A stretch of DNA of 64,000 nt from Actinomadura alba (lineage in GTDB: Bacteria > Actinomycetota > Actinomycetes > Streptosporangiales > Streptosporangiaceae). Numbering within the stretch: the stretch's first letter is position 1; each line of letters opens with the position of its first letter. This document shows positions 8,709-16,793 of the stretch, piece by piece. Under the pieces are notes generated by a model. That model was given only the letters and a program-made list of their open reading frames with translations. It had not been told where the DNA came from and searched no databases. Location: positions 1 to 64,000 of the forward strand of contig NZ_JABVEC010000017.1 of the NCBI RefSeq assembly GCF_014323705.1, in the 5' to 3' direction. Made by a program: the position numbers and the translations under genes.

Positions 8709-8945
8709 CAAGCGTCTTTGGCATGAGGCCGGGGTGTGGGAGAAGCTGCATGAGCTGCTGCTGGCCGAGCTGCATACCGCTGATCAGCTGGACTGGTCCA
8801 AGGCGGTAATCGACAGCTCGCATGTGCGGGCGATGAAGGGCGGCCCAAAACAGGAGCGAACCCGGTCGACCACGCCCGGCCGAGCTCCAAACACCACCTC
8901 ATCTGCGATGGGACCGACATTCTGCGGGTGCGCAGTCAAAGGGCC
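8709..8945 (+). pseudogene. IS5-family (IS427-like) transposase remnant
   Basis: Directly after the dehydrogenase stop the frame reads like the middle of an IS5-type transposase: HEAGVWEKLHELLLAEL, then the DDE-type LDWSKAVIDSSHVRA, then a GGP. After about 8850 the similarity (TGANPVDHARPSSKHHLI) continues in another frame, so there is a frameshift. N- and C-terminal parts are gone. The fragment starts two bases after the dehydrogenase stop, so the insertion or a later deletion has removed whatever followed that gene. Confidence 0.82.
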
Positions 8946-9033
8946 TTCTCATTGCGGATGGTGAATTCGATGTGGGCTCGAACGGGCCACGCCATCTCGG
9001 AGCGCACCAGGTCGACCGTGTGGCGGCGCCCGG

Positions 9034-9204
9034 AGGTCGCCATTCTGGCGCGAGCAACATGATCGAGCCCGTCCCCTCCCGTGATCATGCACTTATTCCG
9101 GCCAGAACGGTGGCCACCACCCTTCCGACCAAAGCGCCAGCGCGCAGATCAGCGGAAGGCTTAGCCCCGCTCATCTAGTTGTTCGCGCCAGAACGACGGC
9201 CACC
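9034..9204. repeat. intergenic inverted/direct repeat cluster
   Basis: The 320 bases between the transposase remnant and the next gene have no gene. They hold a 16-bp inverted repeat (9043-9058 against 9178-9193, 15 of 16 matching) and a related direct copy at 9092-9118 of the type ttattccggccagaacg..ggccacc. The block preceding it (gtgatcatgcacttattc, from about 9081) recurs in similar form near 43427, also beside an IS relic. Confidence 0.6.
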
Positions 9205-9268
9205 CTCTCAACCGGACCGCCGACCCGTGACGATCGTTGATCGACACCTGGGGATGGGCATCGTCGGT

Positions 9269-10213
9269 TCAGCCGGAGCGGAGGCGTTCGATTACCGGGG
9301 CGAATTCCGCCATGAACGGCTCGTGCACGGTGATGTAGGTGAAGCCGTATCGCTCCCGGTTCTCGCGCAGTTGCTCCGCGATCTGCTCTTCGGTGCCGAT
9401 GAGCAGGAGCGGGGTATCCAGGGCCTCTTCGACCGTGCAGAAGCTCAACTGCTCGGACACAAGGTGCTCGGCCACCGACCGGCGGTCGGGGGTCACGGCG
9501 ACCATCTGCACGAGCACGTTCGACTCCATCTCGTCGGCCCGTGGCCCCGCCTGCTCACGAACGAACCGGACTCGTTCGTCCATCTCGGCGGCGGTCGCCA
9601 GCCGGAAGGTCCCCGGCGGCCGGCCCTTGACCTGGATGGCGCCCGCATGGCCGACCGTGTCGGCGTGCCGGGCCGCCAGGCGCAGGACCGTGTCACCGGT
9701 CCCCCCGACGAGCAGGGGCGGTCCAGATCCGCCGAACCCCTTGCGCTGGACGGGCCTGAGCTCGGGCAGGTCGTACGCGTCCCGCAGCGGGGCGCGCTCC
9801 TCGTAGTCGGGACCGCCGAACAGCCTGCCGAGCTCCTCGATCGTGCGCTCCAGCCGATCCGCTCTGGCGGCGAAGGGCTCCCACTCGATCCCCGCCGCCT
9901 CGAACTCCCACCTCATGTGCCCGGAACCGAGCCCGAGCTCCAGCCGGCCATCGGTGAGGAGGTCCGCCGTCGCGACCTCGCGGGCGAGCAGGTGCGAGTT
10001 CCAGAAGCCGACGTTGAGCACCAGCGTCCCCACCCGCAGCCGCTCCGTCGCCTCGGCGGCCGCGATGAGGACCGGGAAGGGCGCCGGGGCGCCGAGGTGG
10101 TCGGGCGCCAGCGCGATGTCGTAACCCTGCGCCTCCGCCGTACGGCAGCGCTCGACGAATTGCCGCCGCGACCGGATGCCGAAGACGTTGAACCCGAATC
10201 GGAAGTCCGCCAT
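9269..10213 (-). CDS. LLM-class F420-dependent oxidoreductase
   Basis: 314-residue luciferase-like TIM-barrel protein. It begins MADFRFGFNVFG and contains LAPDHLGAPAPFPVLIAAAEAT, RVGTLVLNVGFWN and LELGLGSGHM, the pattern of mycobacterial/actinobacterial F420-dependent oxidoreductases of the MSMEG_2516 type. It would use reduced F420 (or FMN) on an unknown substrate in the cytoplasm. The ATG at 10213 is preceded by GGGAGAGG, and the family's first strand begins there. It is a single gene, divergent from the alpha/beta hydrolase. Confidence 0.9.
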   Translation of the reverse strand: MADFRFGFNVFGIRSRRQFVERCRTAEAQGYDIALAPDHLGAPAPFPVLIAAAEATERLRVGTLVLNVGFWNSHLLAREVATADLLTDGRLELGLGSGHMRWEFEAAGIEWEPFAARADRLERTIEELGRLFGGPDYEERAPLRDAYDLPELRPVQRKGFGGSGPPLLVGGTGDTVLRLAARHADTVGHAGAIQVKGRPPGTFRLATAAEMDERVRFVREQAGPRADEMESNVLVQMVAVTPDRRSVAEHLVSEQLSFCTVEEALDTPLLLIGTEEQIAEQLRENRERYGFTYITVHEPFMAEFAPVIERLRSG

Positions 10214-10445
10214 GCGGCCAGCCTCTCCCGCGAAGTGGCGCGTGATCCATACCGTACGCGCGCAGCGAAACCGCAGGGGCAGCCAACAAGGGACCGACAA
10301 GTAATTTCGTCCTGATAAGGACAGCAATCGGTGGCACAGTAGTTCGCCCGGTGAACGGCAGGTCGGCGGCGGCCCGCCTTCGCCGGACCACCGGCGAACA
10401 CGGCCGCCCGCACATGGACGACGATCAAGGGAAGAGTTGATCTCG

Positions 10446-11228
10446 ATGAACCACGTCAAATCCGCCGATGGCACGCCGATCGCCTTCGACCGTTCGGGCA
10501 GCGGGCCGGCGGTGGTCCTGGTCGGCGGCGGCTTCGCCGACCGGCACGACCCGATCTTCACGGCGCTGGCCGAGGCGCTCGCACCGCGCTTCACCGTGTT
10601 CAACTACGACCGGCGGGGCCGGGGCGACAGCGGCGACACGATGCCGTACGCGGTCCAGCGGGAGATCGAGGACCTCCGAGCCGTCATCGACGAGGCCGGC
10701 GGCCGGGCGGTGGTGTTCGGCGGATCCTCCGGCGGCGCCCTGGCCCTGGAGGCCGCGGCCGAAGGCGTGGCGATCAGCAGGCTCGCGGTGTTCGAGCCTC
10801 CGTACGTCACCGACGAAAGCCGTCCCCCGCTGCCGAGCGAGAAGGAGATCGGCTCGCTGGTCAAGGAGGGCCGCCGGGGCGACGCGGTCGAACTGTTCAT
10901 GACCAAGGGCGCCGACGTCCCGGCCGAGATGCTGGCCGGTCTCAGGGGCGAGCCGTTCTGGCCGGGAGTGGAGGCGGTGGCGCACACCCTCGCCTACGAA
11001 GCCGCGATCATGGACGGCGGGCGGATCCCCGCGCAACGGTTCGCCGCCATCGGCATCCCCATCCTTGTGCTGGCCGGCACCCAGACCTCCGCCCGCATGA
11101 GCGACGCCGCGCAGGCGGTCGCCGACGTCCTTCCCGACGCCCGGCTGCAGGCCCTGGAGGGCCAGGCGCACGGTCAGCTCGATCCAGCGGATCTCGCCTC
11201 CGCGCTCTCGGCGTTCTTCGCCGCCTGA
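10446..11228 (+). CDS. alpha/beta fold hydrolase
   Basis: 260-residue hydrolase with the classical fold: strand-turn VVLVGGGFADRHD (oxyanion region), nucleophile elbow FGGSSGGAL (Ser about residue 98) and the catalytic His in EGQAHGQLDP near the C-terminus. A GGAAGAG lies about nine bases before the ATG at 10446; a TTG at 10437 is less likely. There is no signal peptide. The substrate is not identifiable; relatives act as esterases or lactonases. Confidence 0.88.
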   Translation: MNHVKSADGTPIAFDRSGSGPAVVLVGGGFADRHDPIFTALAEALAPRFTVFNYDRRGRGDSGDTMPYAVQREIEDLRAVIDEAGGRAVVFGGSSGGALALEAAAEGVAISRLAVFEPPYVTDESRPPLPSEKEIGSLVKEGRRGDAVELFMTKGADVPAEMLAGLRGEPFWPGVEAVAHTLAYEAAIMDGGRIPAQRFAAIGIPILVLAGTQTSARMSDAAQAVADVLPDARLQALEGQAHGQLDPADLASALSAFFAA

Positions 11229-11330
11229 CGCCGGACCGCACCGACGCCGGACCGCACCGATGCCGGACCGCACTGACGCCGGACACCGCCGGCCGTTGAC
11301 CGCACCAATCCCGGACCGCACCGACGGCTG
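11228..11330. repeat. 16-bp degenerate tandem repeat between genes
   Basis: Several degenerate copies of gccggaccgcaccgac fill the spacer between the alpha/beta hydrolase and the SGNH esterase. Individual units vary at one to three bases, and one interruption (gacaccgccggccgttg) breaks the array. No hairpin of terminator type stands out. Confidence 0.8.
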
Positions 11331-11373
11331 GCCTATTTGTCCGGTTAACCAAGACGTACGGCAGAATCCCACC

Positions 11374-12150
11374 ATGACCTGGAAGCGGTACGTCGCCATC
11401 GGCGACTCGTTCACCGAAGGGCTCGGCGATCCGGATCCCGACTCCCCGGGCGGCTGGCGCGGGTGGGCCGACCGGGTGGCGGGCGCCCTCGCCGCCCGCG
11501 CCGAGGGCTTCGCCTACGCCAATCTGGCGGTCCGCGGCAGGCTGCTCGGGCAGATCATCGAGGGCCAGTTGCCGCAGGCGATCGCGCTCGGCCCCGATCT
11601 GGTGTCGGTCTCGGGCGGTGGGAACGATCTACTGCGCCCCGGGACCGACGTGGACGCCCTGGCCGAGCGGGCCGAGGACGCGGTGCGGCGGCTGCGCGAG
11701 ACCGGGGCCGACGTCGTGATGTTCACCGGTGTCGACCCGGTGGGCTCGCCGGTGATCCGGCGTACGCGCGGCCGGGTGGCGGTCTACAACGAGCACATCC
11801 GCGGCATCGCGGCACGGCACGGTGCGTACGTCGTCGACCAGTGGGCGATGACCGTGCTGCGCGACTGGCGCATGTGGAACGCCGACCGGCTGCACATGTC
11901 CCCGGCGGGACATCGCCGGGTGGCGCTCGCCACGCTGGAGGCCCTCGGCGTGCCGACCGGCGGCGACTGGCGCGAACCGCTCCCGCCGCTGCCCGAGCTG
12001 AGCCGGGGCGCGCGTCGGCTCGCGGACCTGCGCTGGGCCGGCGGTTTCCTGGTGCCGTGGGTCGGACGGCGGCTGCGCGGCCGCTCGTCCGGCGACGACG
12101 TCATCGCCAAGCGGATCGCCCTCGCGCCGCTGACCCTGCACGACGACTGA
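11374..12150 (+). CDS. SGNH/GDSL-type hydrolase
   Basis: 258-residue SGNH hydrolase (lipase/esterase or deacetylase). The four blocks are visible: GDSFTEG (Ser about residue 11), the block II glycine in NLAVRGR, SVSGGGNDLL (block III, Asn) and DRLHMSPAGHR (Asp and His). No signal peptide, so probably cytoplasmic. The ATG at 11374 has a usable but weak ribosome site; the N-terminus MTWKRYVAIGDSF fits the family exactly. It is followed by a stretch (12151-12343) with no gene that I can support before the convergent ABC operon. Confidence 0.92.
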   Translation: MTWKRYVAIGDSFTEGLGDPDPDSPGGWRGWADRVAGALAARAEGFAYANLAVRGRLLGQIIEGQLPQAIALGPDLVSVSGGGNDLLRPGTDVDALAERAEDAVRRLRETGADVVMFTGVDPVGSPVIRRTRGRVAVYNEHIRGIAARHGAYVVDQWAMTVLRDWRMWNADRLHMSPAGHRRVALATLEALGVPTGGDWREPLPPLPELSRGARRLADLRWAGGFLVPWVGRRLRGRSSGDDVIAKRIALAPLTLHDD

Positions 12151-12343
12151 CCCTGCACGACGACGTCTGAGGACGTACCGACCGGCCCGACGAGTGCCGG
12201 CACCGCTCGACGAGCCCCGACGCGTCCCGCGGGACGCCGCCCCGCGCACGCCGGCACGCGGCGAGGTCGGCCGGACCCGGCGCCGCCCACTGGACACGGC
12301 CCTGTGCGGGGCGACGACGCTCGGCGAGCGGCGAGCCCCGCGG

Positions 12344-13141
12344 TCAGCCGCCCCTGGCCGCGCGGTACTCCGCGACGACCAGGTCGGTCAGCTCCTGGAG
12401 CGAGGTGTCCGAGGTCGCCTTGTCGAAGGTGATCTCGCCGTGCTGCAGCAGGTTGACGCGGTCGCACACCTCCAGGACCTGAGCGTAGTTGTGCGCGATG
12501 ATGATGATCGAGACCTCGCCGCGCCGCTTCAGGTCGCGGACCAGGTCGAGGATGAGCGCGCCCTCCTTCGCGCCCATGGCGGCGAGCGGCTCGTCCAGCA
12601 ACAGGATCCTCGCGTCGGAGTAGACCGAGCGGGCGACCGCGATGGCCTGCCGCTGGCCGCCGGACAGCTTGGCCACCTCGACGTCGACCGAGGGAATGTT
12701 CACCCCCATGTCCCTGAGGTGCTCGGCGGCGACCCGGCGCATGGCGCGGTTGTTCAGCAGCCGGGTCGGCCGCACCTTCTCCCGGCCGAGGAACATGTTG
12801 TGGTAGACGGTCAGCTCGTTCACGAGCGCGAGGTCCTGGTAGACGGCGTCGATGCCGAGCGAGCGGGCGTGCTCGACCGATTTGAGGGTCACCTCGTCGC
12901 CGTTCAGCACGATCCGCCCCGAGTCGGGCCGGTGAAAACCGCAGAGGATCTTCAGCAGCGTGGACTTCCCCGCGCCGTTGTCGCCGATGAGCCCGAGCAC
13001 CTCGCCCCGCCGGAGCCGCAGGTTGACGTCGCGCAGGGCGGTCACGGCGCCGAACCGCTTGGCGACGTGCTCGACCGACAGCACCGTGGTCCCCGTCCCT
13101 CCATTGGTCCCCGTCCCTCCATGCGTCGTCGCCTTGGTCAT
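12344..13141 (-). CDS. sugar ABC importer ATP-binding protein (single domain, RbsA/FrcA type)
   Basis: 265-residue ATPase energising uptake of a sugar. Walker A GDNGAGKST, signature LSGGQRQAI, Walker B ILLLDEPLAAMG and the switch His in IIAHNYAQV are intact. It is one nucleotide-binding domain, not the fused pair of RbsA, so it would homodimerise as in FrcA-like systems. The N-terminal tail HGGTGTNGGTGTT is coded by an 18-bp tandem duplication. The ATG overlaps the stop of the permease gene (ATGA), and it is the last gene of the operon. Confidence 0.93.
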   Translation of the reverse strand: MTKATTHGGTGTNGGTGTTVLSVEHVAKRFGAVTALRDVNLRLRRGEVLGLIGDNGAGKSTLLKILCGFHRPDSGRIVLNGDEVTLKSVEHARSLGIDAVYQDLALVNELTVYHNMFLGREKVRPTRLLNNRAMRRVAAEHLRDMGVNIPSVDVEVAKLSGGQRQAIAVARSVYSDARILLLDEPLAAMGAKEGALILDLVRDLKRRGEVSIIIIAHNYAQVLEVCDRVNLLQHGEITFDKATSDTSLQELTDLVVAEYRAARGG

Positions 13142-14169
13142 CGTCCCGCCCTTCGCAACCTGGCCAGGTAGACGTTGGAGATCATCGAGATGAGGATCGC
13201 CGCGCCGAGGATCAGGTTGAACGGATTGGCGCTGATCCCGATGAGGTTGAAGCCGTTGCCGAGCACGGCGAGCACGAGCGCGCCGAGGAAGGCGCCGATG
13301 ACCGTGCCGGAGCCGCCGGCCAGCGCGGTGCCGCCGATGACGGCGGCGGCCACGGCGGTGAACATGATGCCCGTGCCGCCCGCGGTCGGGTCGATCGACT
13401 GCACCCGGAACGCCTCGAGGATGCCGGCGAACGCGCCCAGCACACTCGTGATCATGAAGTTGCCGATCTTGATCCGGCCGGCCCGGATGCCGGCCTCGCT
13501 CGCGCCGAGCGGGTTCCCGCCGACCGCGACGGTGTGCAGCCCCCAGCGCGTACGGGTGAGCACCACGTGGAAGAAGGCGACGATCAGCACCGCCCAGATC
13601 AGCTCGGCCCACGGGGCCCGGCCGAACCACCCCTCGATCCCCACGGCGGCCGGCGGGATCTCCGCCGGGTAGGCGTGCGAGGTGGTCAGCGTGATCCCAT
13701 TGACGACGAACAGCGTGCCGAGCGTCGTCACGAACGACGGCACCTTGAGGACGACGGTGACGAACCCGTTGACGAACCCGATCGCCGACGCCGCCAAAAG
13801 CGCGAGGGCGATGGCGGGGACCGGGAAGACGCCGTAGTAGTCGATGGCGTAGTGCACCAGGAACGGCGCGAGCGTGAACACCATGCCGACGGACAGGTCG
13901 ATCTCGCCGCTCACGAGCAGCAGGACCTGTCCCACCGCGATGATCGCCGCGGGCGCCAGCACCTGCGAGATGTTCACCAGGTTGTCGTTGGTCAGGAAGA
14001 CGTCACTGGCCGTACGGAAGTAGACGAACAGCGCGACCGCGACCAGCAGAATGCTCGCCTCACGGCGCCGCAGGAACGCCTCGGCGCCGGTCCGCAGGGG
14101 TCCGCGTGCGGGCGGGCCCGGCGACGGGGCGCGCGTCTCGCCGATCCGGTTGTCGATGGTCTCACTCAC
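13138..14169 (-). CDS. sugar ABC importer permease (RbsC/BPD_transp_2 family)
   Basis: About 343 residues with eight or more transmembrane helices. It has the RbsC-family pattern: VLLLVSGEIDLSVGMVF, LPPA-type loops, GNPLGASEAGIRAGRIK and a glycine-rich AVIGGTALAGGSGTVIGAFLG helix. It forms the membrane channel for a monosaccharide. I place the start at the GTG at 14169 (VSETIDNR), with AAGGAG upstream at a somewhat long distance; an ATG at 14226 is possible. It is coupled to the ATPase gene downstream and lies 60 bp after the binding-protein gene. Confidence 0.9.
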   Translation of the reverse strand: MSETIDNRIGETRAPSPGPPARGPLRTGAEAFLRRREASILLVAVALFVYFRTASDVFLTNDNLVNISQVLAPAAIIAVGQVLLLVSGEIDLSVGMVFTLAPFLVHYAIDYYGVFPVPAIALALLAASAIGFVNGFVTVVLKVPSFVTTLGTLFVVNGITLTTSHAYPAEIPPAAVGIEGWFGRAPWAELIWAVLIVAFFHVVLTRTRWGLHTVAVGGNPLGASEAGIRAGRIKIGNFMITSVLGAFAGILEAFRVQSIDPTAGGTGIMFTAVAAAVIGGTALAGGSGTVIGAFLGALVLAVLGNGFNLIGISANPFNLILGAAILISMISNVYLARLRRAGR

Positions 14170-14229
14170 GGGCGTGTCCCAGCTCCTTCCGGTGGGGGGA
14201 GGAACCGGCCGGGCCCCTCCCCTCATCGC

Positions 14230-15366
14230 TCAGCCGTGCGGAATGGCCCCGGACCGGCTGAGCACCTGCTGCCGGGTGCTCGACCCCTCGAACCGGGTCT
14301 TGGTGGCCAGGTAGGGGTCGACGTTGTCCTTGCCCACGAAGAGCAGGCCGGTGTTGGTGTCGGCCGGCGCCACCAGACCGCCGGACAGCTTGTAGAGCCA
14401 GAGCTGCAGCACCGGCAGGAAGCCCTGGAGGTACGGCTGCTGGTCGATGGTGAAGTCCAGGTCACCGGCCTTGATGGCGGTGAGCGTGGCCGGGTTCAGG
14501 TCGAAGCCTCCGGCGACCACTCCCTTGCTCTTGAGCCGGTACTTCGCCACGGTCTTGCCGACCGCCTCGGTCGACCCGGCGTCGACGGCGAAGATGCCCC
14601 TGAGCCCACTGTGCCCCTGGACGTAGGCGTCGATGGTGGACAGCTCCTTCGGCAGTTCCGCGCCGCTGGCGACGTCGGTGAAATCGATGGACTTGCCGGA
14701 GGCCTTGATGGCGTCCTTGGCGCCGTCGATGCGCGGCTGGATGTTCAGCTGCCCGGGGGTGGCGATGAAGCCGACCGCGTCGCCGCCGGTCATGAGCGAG
14801 GCGACGCGCTTGCCGAGCTCGTAGCCGGAGACGTACAGGTCCTGGCCGACGTACGCGAGCCGCGCGCTGCCCGGGTCGTCCCTGGTGCCGTCGGCGTTGT
14901 ACGACACGACGGGAATCCCCGCGTCGAGGGCCTTGCCGACCGGATCCCTGAACGCGTTCTTGTCGACCACCGCCGCCGCGATGCCGTCCGCCCTGGCCGA
15001 GACGGCGGTGTTCAGCGCGTTGACCATCTCGGGGACCTTGGCCGTCTCGGAGCCGGTCCACTGGAACTGGCAGCCGAGCAGCGCGCAGGCGTCCTGCGCG
15101 CCGTACTGCGTGGGGGTGAAGAAGGGATTGGTCGTCACGTGGTTGACGAACACGAATTTCCACTTGGGGGTGGCCGGGAAGTCACCGGGGCCGCCGGCCG
15201 CGGCCGGCGACTCCTTCTTGTTGCCGGAGGAGCAGGCCGCCAGCAGCGCCGACGCGGCCGCGGTGGCGCTCACCAGCCCGGCGCCGCTGAGCAGCCGCCG
15301 CCGCGCGACCCCGGTGATGCCCAGTGTGTCGACGGCCTGTTCGACCGTGGGATGGACGTCTTTCAC
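14230..15366 (-). CDS. sugar-binding lipoprotein of ABC importer (Peripla_BP_4)
   Basis: 378-residue exported solute-binding protein. The N-terminus has twin arginines (VARRRLLSGAGL), then a hydrophobic stretch and the lipobox LLAACSS (Cys about residue 45), so it may be a Tat-exported lipoprotein. The mature part has the type-I periplasmic fold: NHVTTNPFFTPTQYGAQDAC, DGIAAAVVDKNAF, GIPVVSYNAD, AVGFIATPGQ and GGFDLNPATL. It captures a sugar or polyol for the permease encoded next. It is first in the operon, which probably uses a promoter in 15367-15442. The IclR regulator nearby may control it. Confidence 0.9.
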   Translation of the reverse strand: MKDVHPTVEQAVDTLGITGVARRRLLSGAGLVSATAAASALLAACSSGNKKESPAAAGGPGDFPATPKWKFVFVNHVTTNPFFTPTQYGAQDACALLGCQFQWTGSETAKVPEMVNALNTAVSARADGIAAAVVDKNAFRDPVGKALDAGIPVVSYNADGTRDDPGSARLAYVGQDLYVSGYELGKRVASLMTGGDAVGFIATPGQLNIQPRIDGAKDAIKASGKSIDFTDVASGAELPKELSTIDAYVQGHSGLRGIFAVDAGSTEAVGKTVAKYRLKSKGVVAGGFDLNPATLTAIKAGDLDFTIDQQPYLQGFLPVLQLWLYKLSGGLVAPADTNTGLLFVGKDNVDPYLATKTRFEGSSTRQQVLSRSGAIPHG

Positions 15367-15442
15367 TCGTACCTCCCTGCGGATGGCGCGGTCACGAGGC
15401 CGGCGGGCCCGAGGCGGTGAGGCACCCGGCCCCGCCGGAGTG

Positions 15443-15532
15443 TCAGCGCGCCGAGAACTGGTAGACGGTGGTCGTCCGATAGGTCTGGCCCGGCCGGAGC
15501 ACGGTGGAGGGGAAGTTCGGGGAGTCGGGGAA
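15443..15532 (-). pseudogene. aldose 1-epimerase (galM) 3' relic
   Basis: About 29 codons match the conserved C-terminus of galactose mutarotase (FPDSPNFPSTVLRPGQ, then YRTTTVYQFS) and end in a proper TGA. Everything upstream of it, some 270-300 codons in the intact family, is missing; in its place lies a 15-bp tandem repeat. The gene therefore once sat between the U32-like gene and the sugar importer and has been deleted, leaving only its last exon-like scrap. Confidence 0.8.
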
Positions 15533-15582
15533 GTCGGTCGTGAGTCGGTCGGTCGTGAGTCGGTCGGTCGTGAACGGTTCGT
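15531..15582. repeat. 15-bp tandem repeat at the galM deletion edge
   Basis: About three copies of gtcggtcgtgagtcg, the last diverging into gaacgg. It borders the surviving scrap of the mutarotase gene and may mark the deletion joint. Confidence 0.8.
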
Positions 15583-15642
15583 GGAACGTGGCCCGGCGAC
15601 CCGTCGCGGACCCGTGTCCGGAACCGCGAGCGCGCATCCGGC

Positions 15643-16563
15643 CTATGGGCTGGCGACGGCCTCCCGGTAGTAGCGGTCCAGCATCGCCAGGCCGATCGCG
15701 GCGCGGCGTACGCGCTCGCGCGCCGTGGCGACGGCGAGCTCGCCGAGGTGCCCGCCGGAGGGATACAGGCCGGGAGCGTTGCGGACGGTGAACTTCAGAT
15801 GGACGGGCGCCGCGATCCGGACGAGATCGGGCACCTCGTAGTAGCGGACGACCCCGCCGAAGTCGTCCGCGCCCTCGACGTAGACGTCGAGCGGAACGTC
15901 CACGGCCCGCCTGATCGCCGCGACCTGCGCGAGCGACAGGTCCGTGGGCAGGTTGATGGTGGTGATGCCGAGGTCCTCCAGCAGCCGGGCCGTGGCGGGG
16001 TTGGCCGTGGGGAAGGAGATGGAGGCCTTGAACTCCAGATCCGGCGGCAGGTCACCGGTCCGCTGCATGCGGCCGAGCACCCAGAGCTGGCCGATGTCGC
16101 CGACGAGCACGCTGCGAACGCCGAGTTCGCACCCGCGCACGACGTCCTCGATGCCGTACACGAGCTGGTCGGCTCCGCGGAGCACGCCCGCCGCCACGCC
16201 GCCCGACGCGGCCGTGACCTGGACGCCGGTGTCCCAGGAGGCCCGCGGGCCGACGAACAGGCACACCTCCACGTCGTGCTCGCGCCCGAGCGCGACCATC
16301 TCGGCGATCTCCGCGTCGGTGAGGAGCATCATGCCGCTGCCCTGGCTGATCCGGTGGACCCGGATGTCGTGCTCCTTCGCGGCCCCCAGCACGGCCCGCA
16401 GCGGCTCGGGTCCCTCCACCGACGGGATCTCCACCCGGAACTGAGCCCCGTCGGGGAAGCGCTTGGCCGAGGCCGGCAGCTCCCCCAGATCGCGTTCGGG
16501 CAGGCCGAGCGAGGAGAGGTACCGCCGGGTGCTCGCCATCCCGTGCCGGCCGTCGAGGTCCAC
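15643..16563 (-). CDS. peptidase U32-like TIM-barrel protein
   Basis: About 306 residues. The core VRSVLVGDIGQLWVLGRMQ, ASISFPTANPATARLLEDLG, TTINLPTDLSLAQV and VPLDVYVEG follow the U32 peptidase pattern (a Gly-Asp-hGly strand, an Asn-containing loop, a position usually occupied by Leu-Ser-Arg-Glu, then hFVHG). Several catalytic-type residues differ (LPTDLSL for LSRELSL; YVEG for FVHG), so protease activity is doubtful. Two GTG codons follow an AGGAG; the second (16563) has the better spacing. Its place between a sugar importer and an IclR/SMP-30 pair suggests a role in a sugar-acid pathway, which is unproven. Confidence 0.7.
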   Translation of the reverse strand: MDLDGRHGMASTRRYLSSLGLPERDLGELPASAKRFPDGAQFRVEIPSVEGPEPLRAVLGAAKEHDIRVHRISQGSGMMLLTDAEIAEMVALGREHDVEVCLFVGPRASWDTGVQVTAASGGVAAGVLRGADQLVYGIEDVVRGCELGVRSVLVGDIGQLWVLGRMQRTGDLPPDLEFKASISFPTANPATARLLEDLGITTINLPTDLSLAQVAAIRRAVDVPLDVYVEGADDFGGVVRYYEVPDLVRIAAPVHLKFTVRNAPGLYPSGGHLGELAVATARERVRRAAIGLAMLDRYYREAVASP

Positions 16564-16574
16564 CACGCGCTCCT

Positions 16575-16599
16575 GTTCGATATTTCGAACTATGTTCGA
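16575..16599. promoter_or_regulatory. candidate IclR operator, three alternating GTTCGA hexamers
   Basis: GTTCGA, TCGAAC and GTTCGA occur in alternating orientation, separated by TATT and TAT, just upstream of the U32-like gene's ribosome site and in the spacer shared with the IclR gene. The first two make a 16-bp palindrome (16575-16590). IclR regulators commonly bind such palindromes in divergent promoters, so this is the best operator candidate here. Confidence 0.6.
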
Positions 16600-16693
16600 G
16601 AAGCCGCCTGCACATGGACGGTAAGCATCAAATGCGGCTCCGTCAACGGGTCATTTGTTAGAGTGCGTTCGGTATCTCGCACAAGGTCCGGCG

Positions 16694-16790
16694 AGCTGCC
16701 AGTCCAGCGAGATGCCAGTCCAGCGAGGTGCCGGTCAGACGCGATGCCTGTCCAACGCGATGCCGGTCCGACCGGTCAGACGAGGTGGCA
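16694..16790. repeat. 17-bp degenerate tandem repeat before the IclR gene
   Basis: Units of the form gatgccagtccagcgag, degenerating to gatgcctgtccaacgc and gatgccggtccgaccg, run up to the ribosome site of the IclR gene. They would fall within its 5' untranslated leader or promoter. Confidence 0.7.
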
Positions 16791-16793
16791 GTC

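Noticed and set aside
9043-9193. A complete small transposable element bounded by the 16-bp inverted repeat
   Set aside because: No target-site duplication was seen and a third related copy lies inside in direct orientation. The evidence supports only a repeat cluster.
16567-16793. A short frame with repeats before the IclR gene, starting near 16655
   Set aside because: Its residues only reflect the 17-bp tandem repeats, and the IclR HTH begins after the ATG at 16794.
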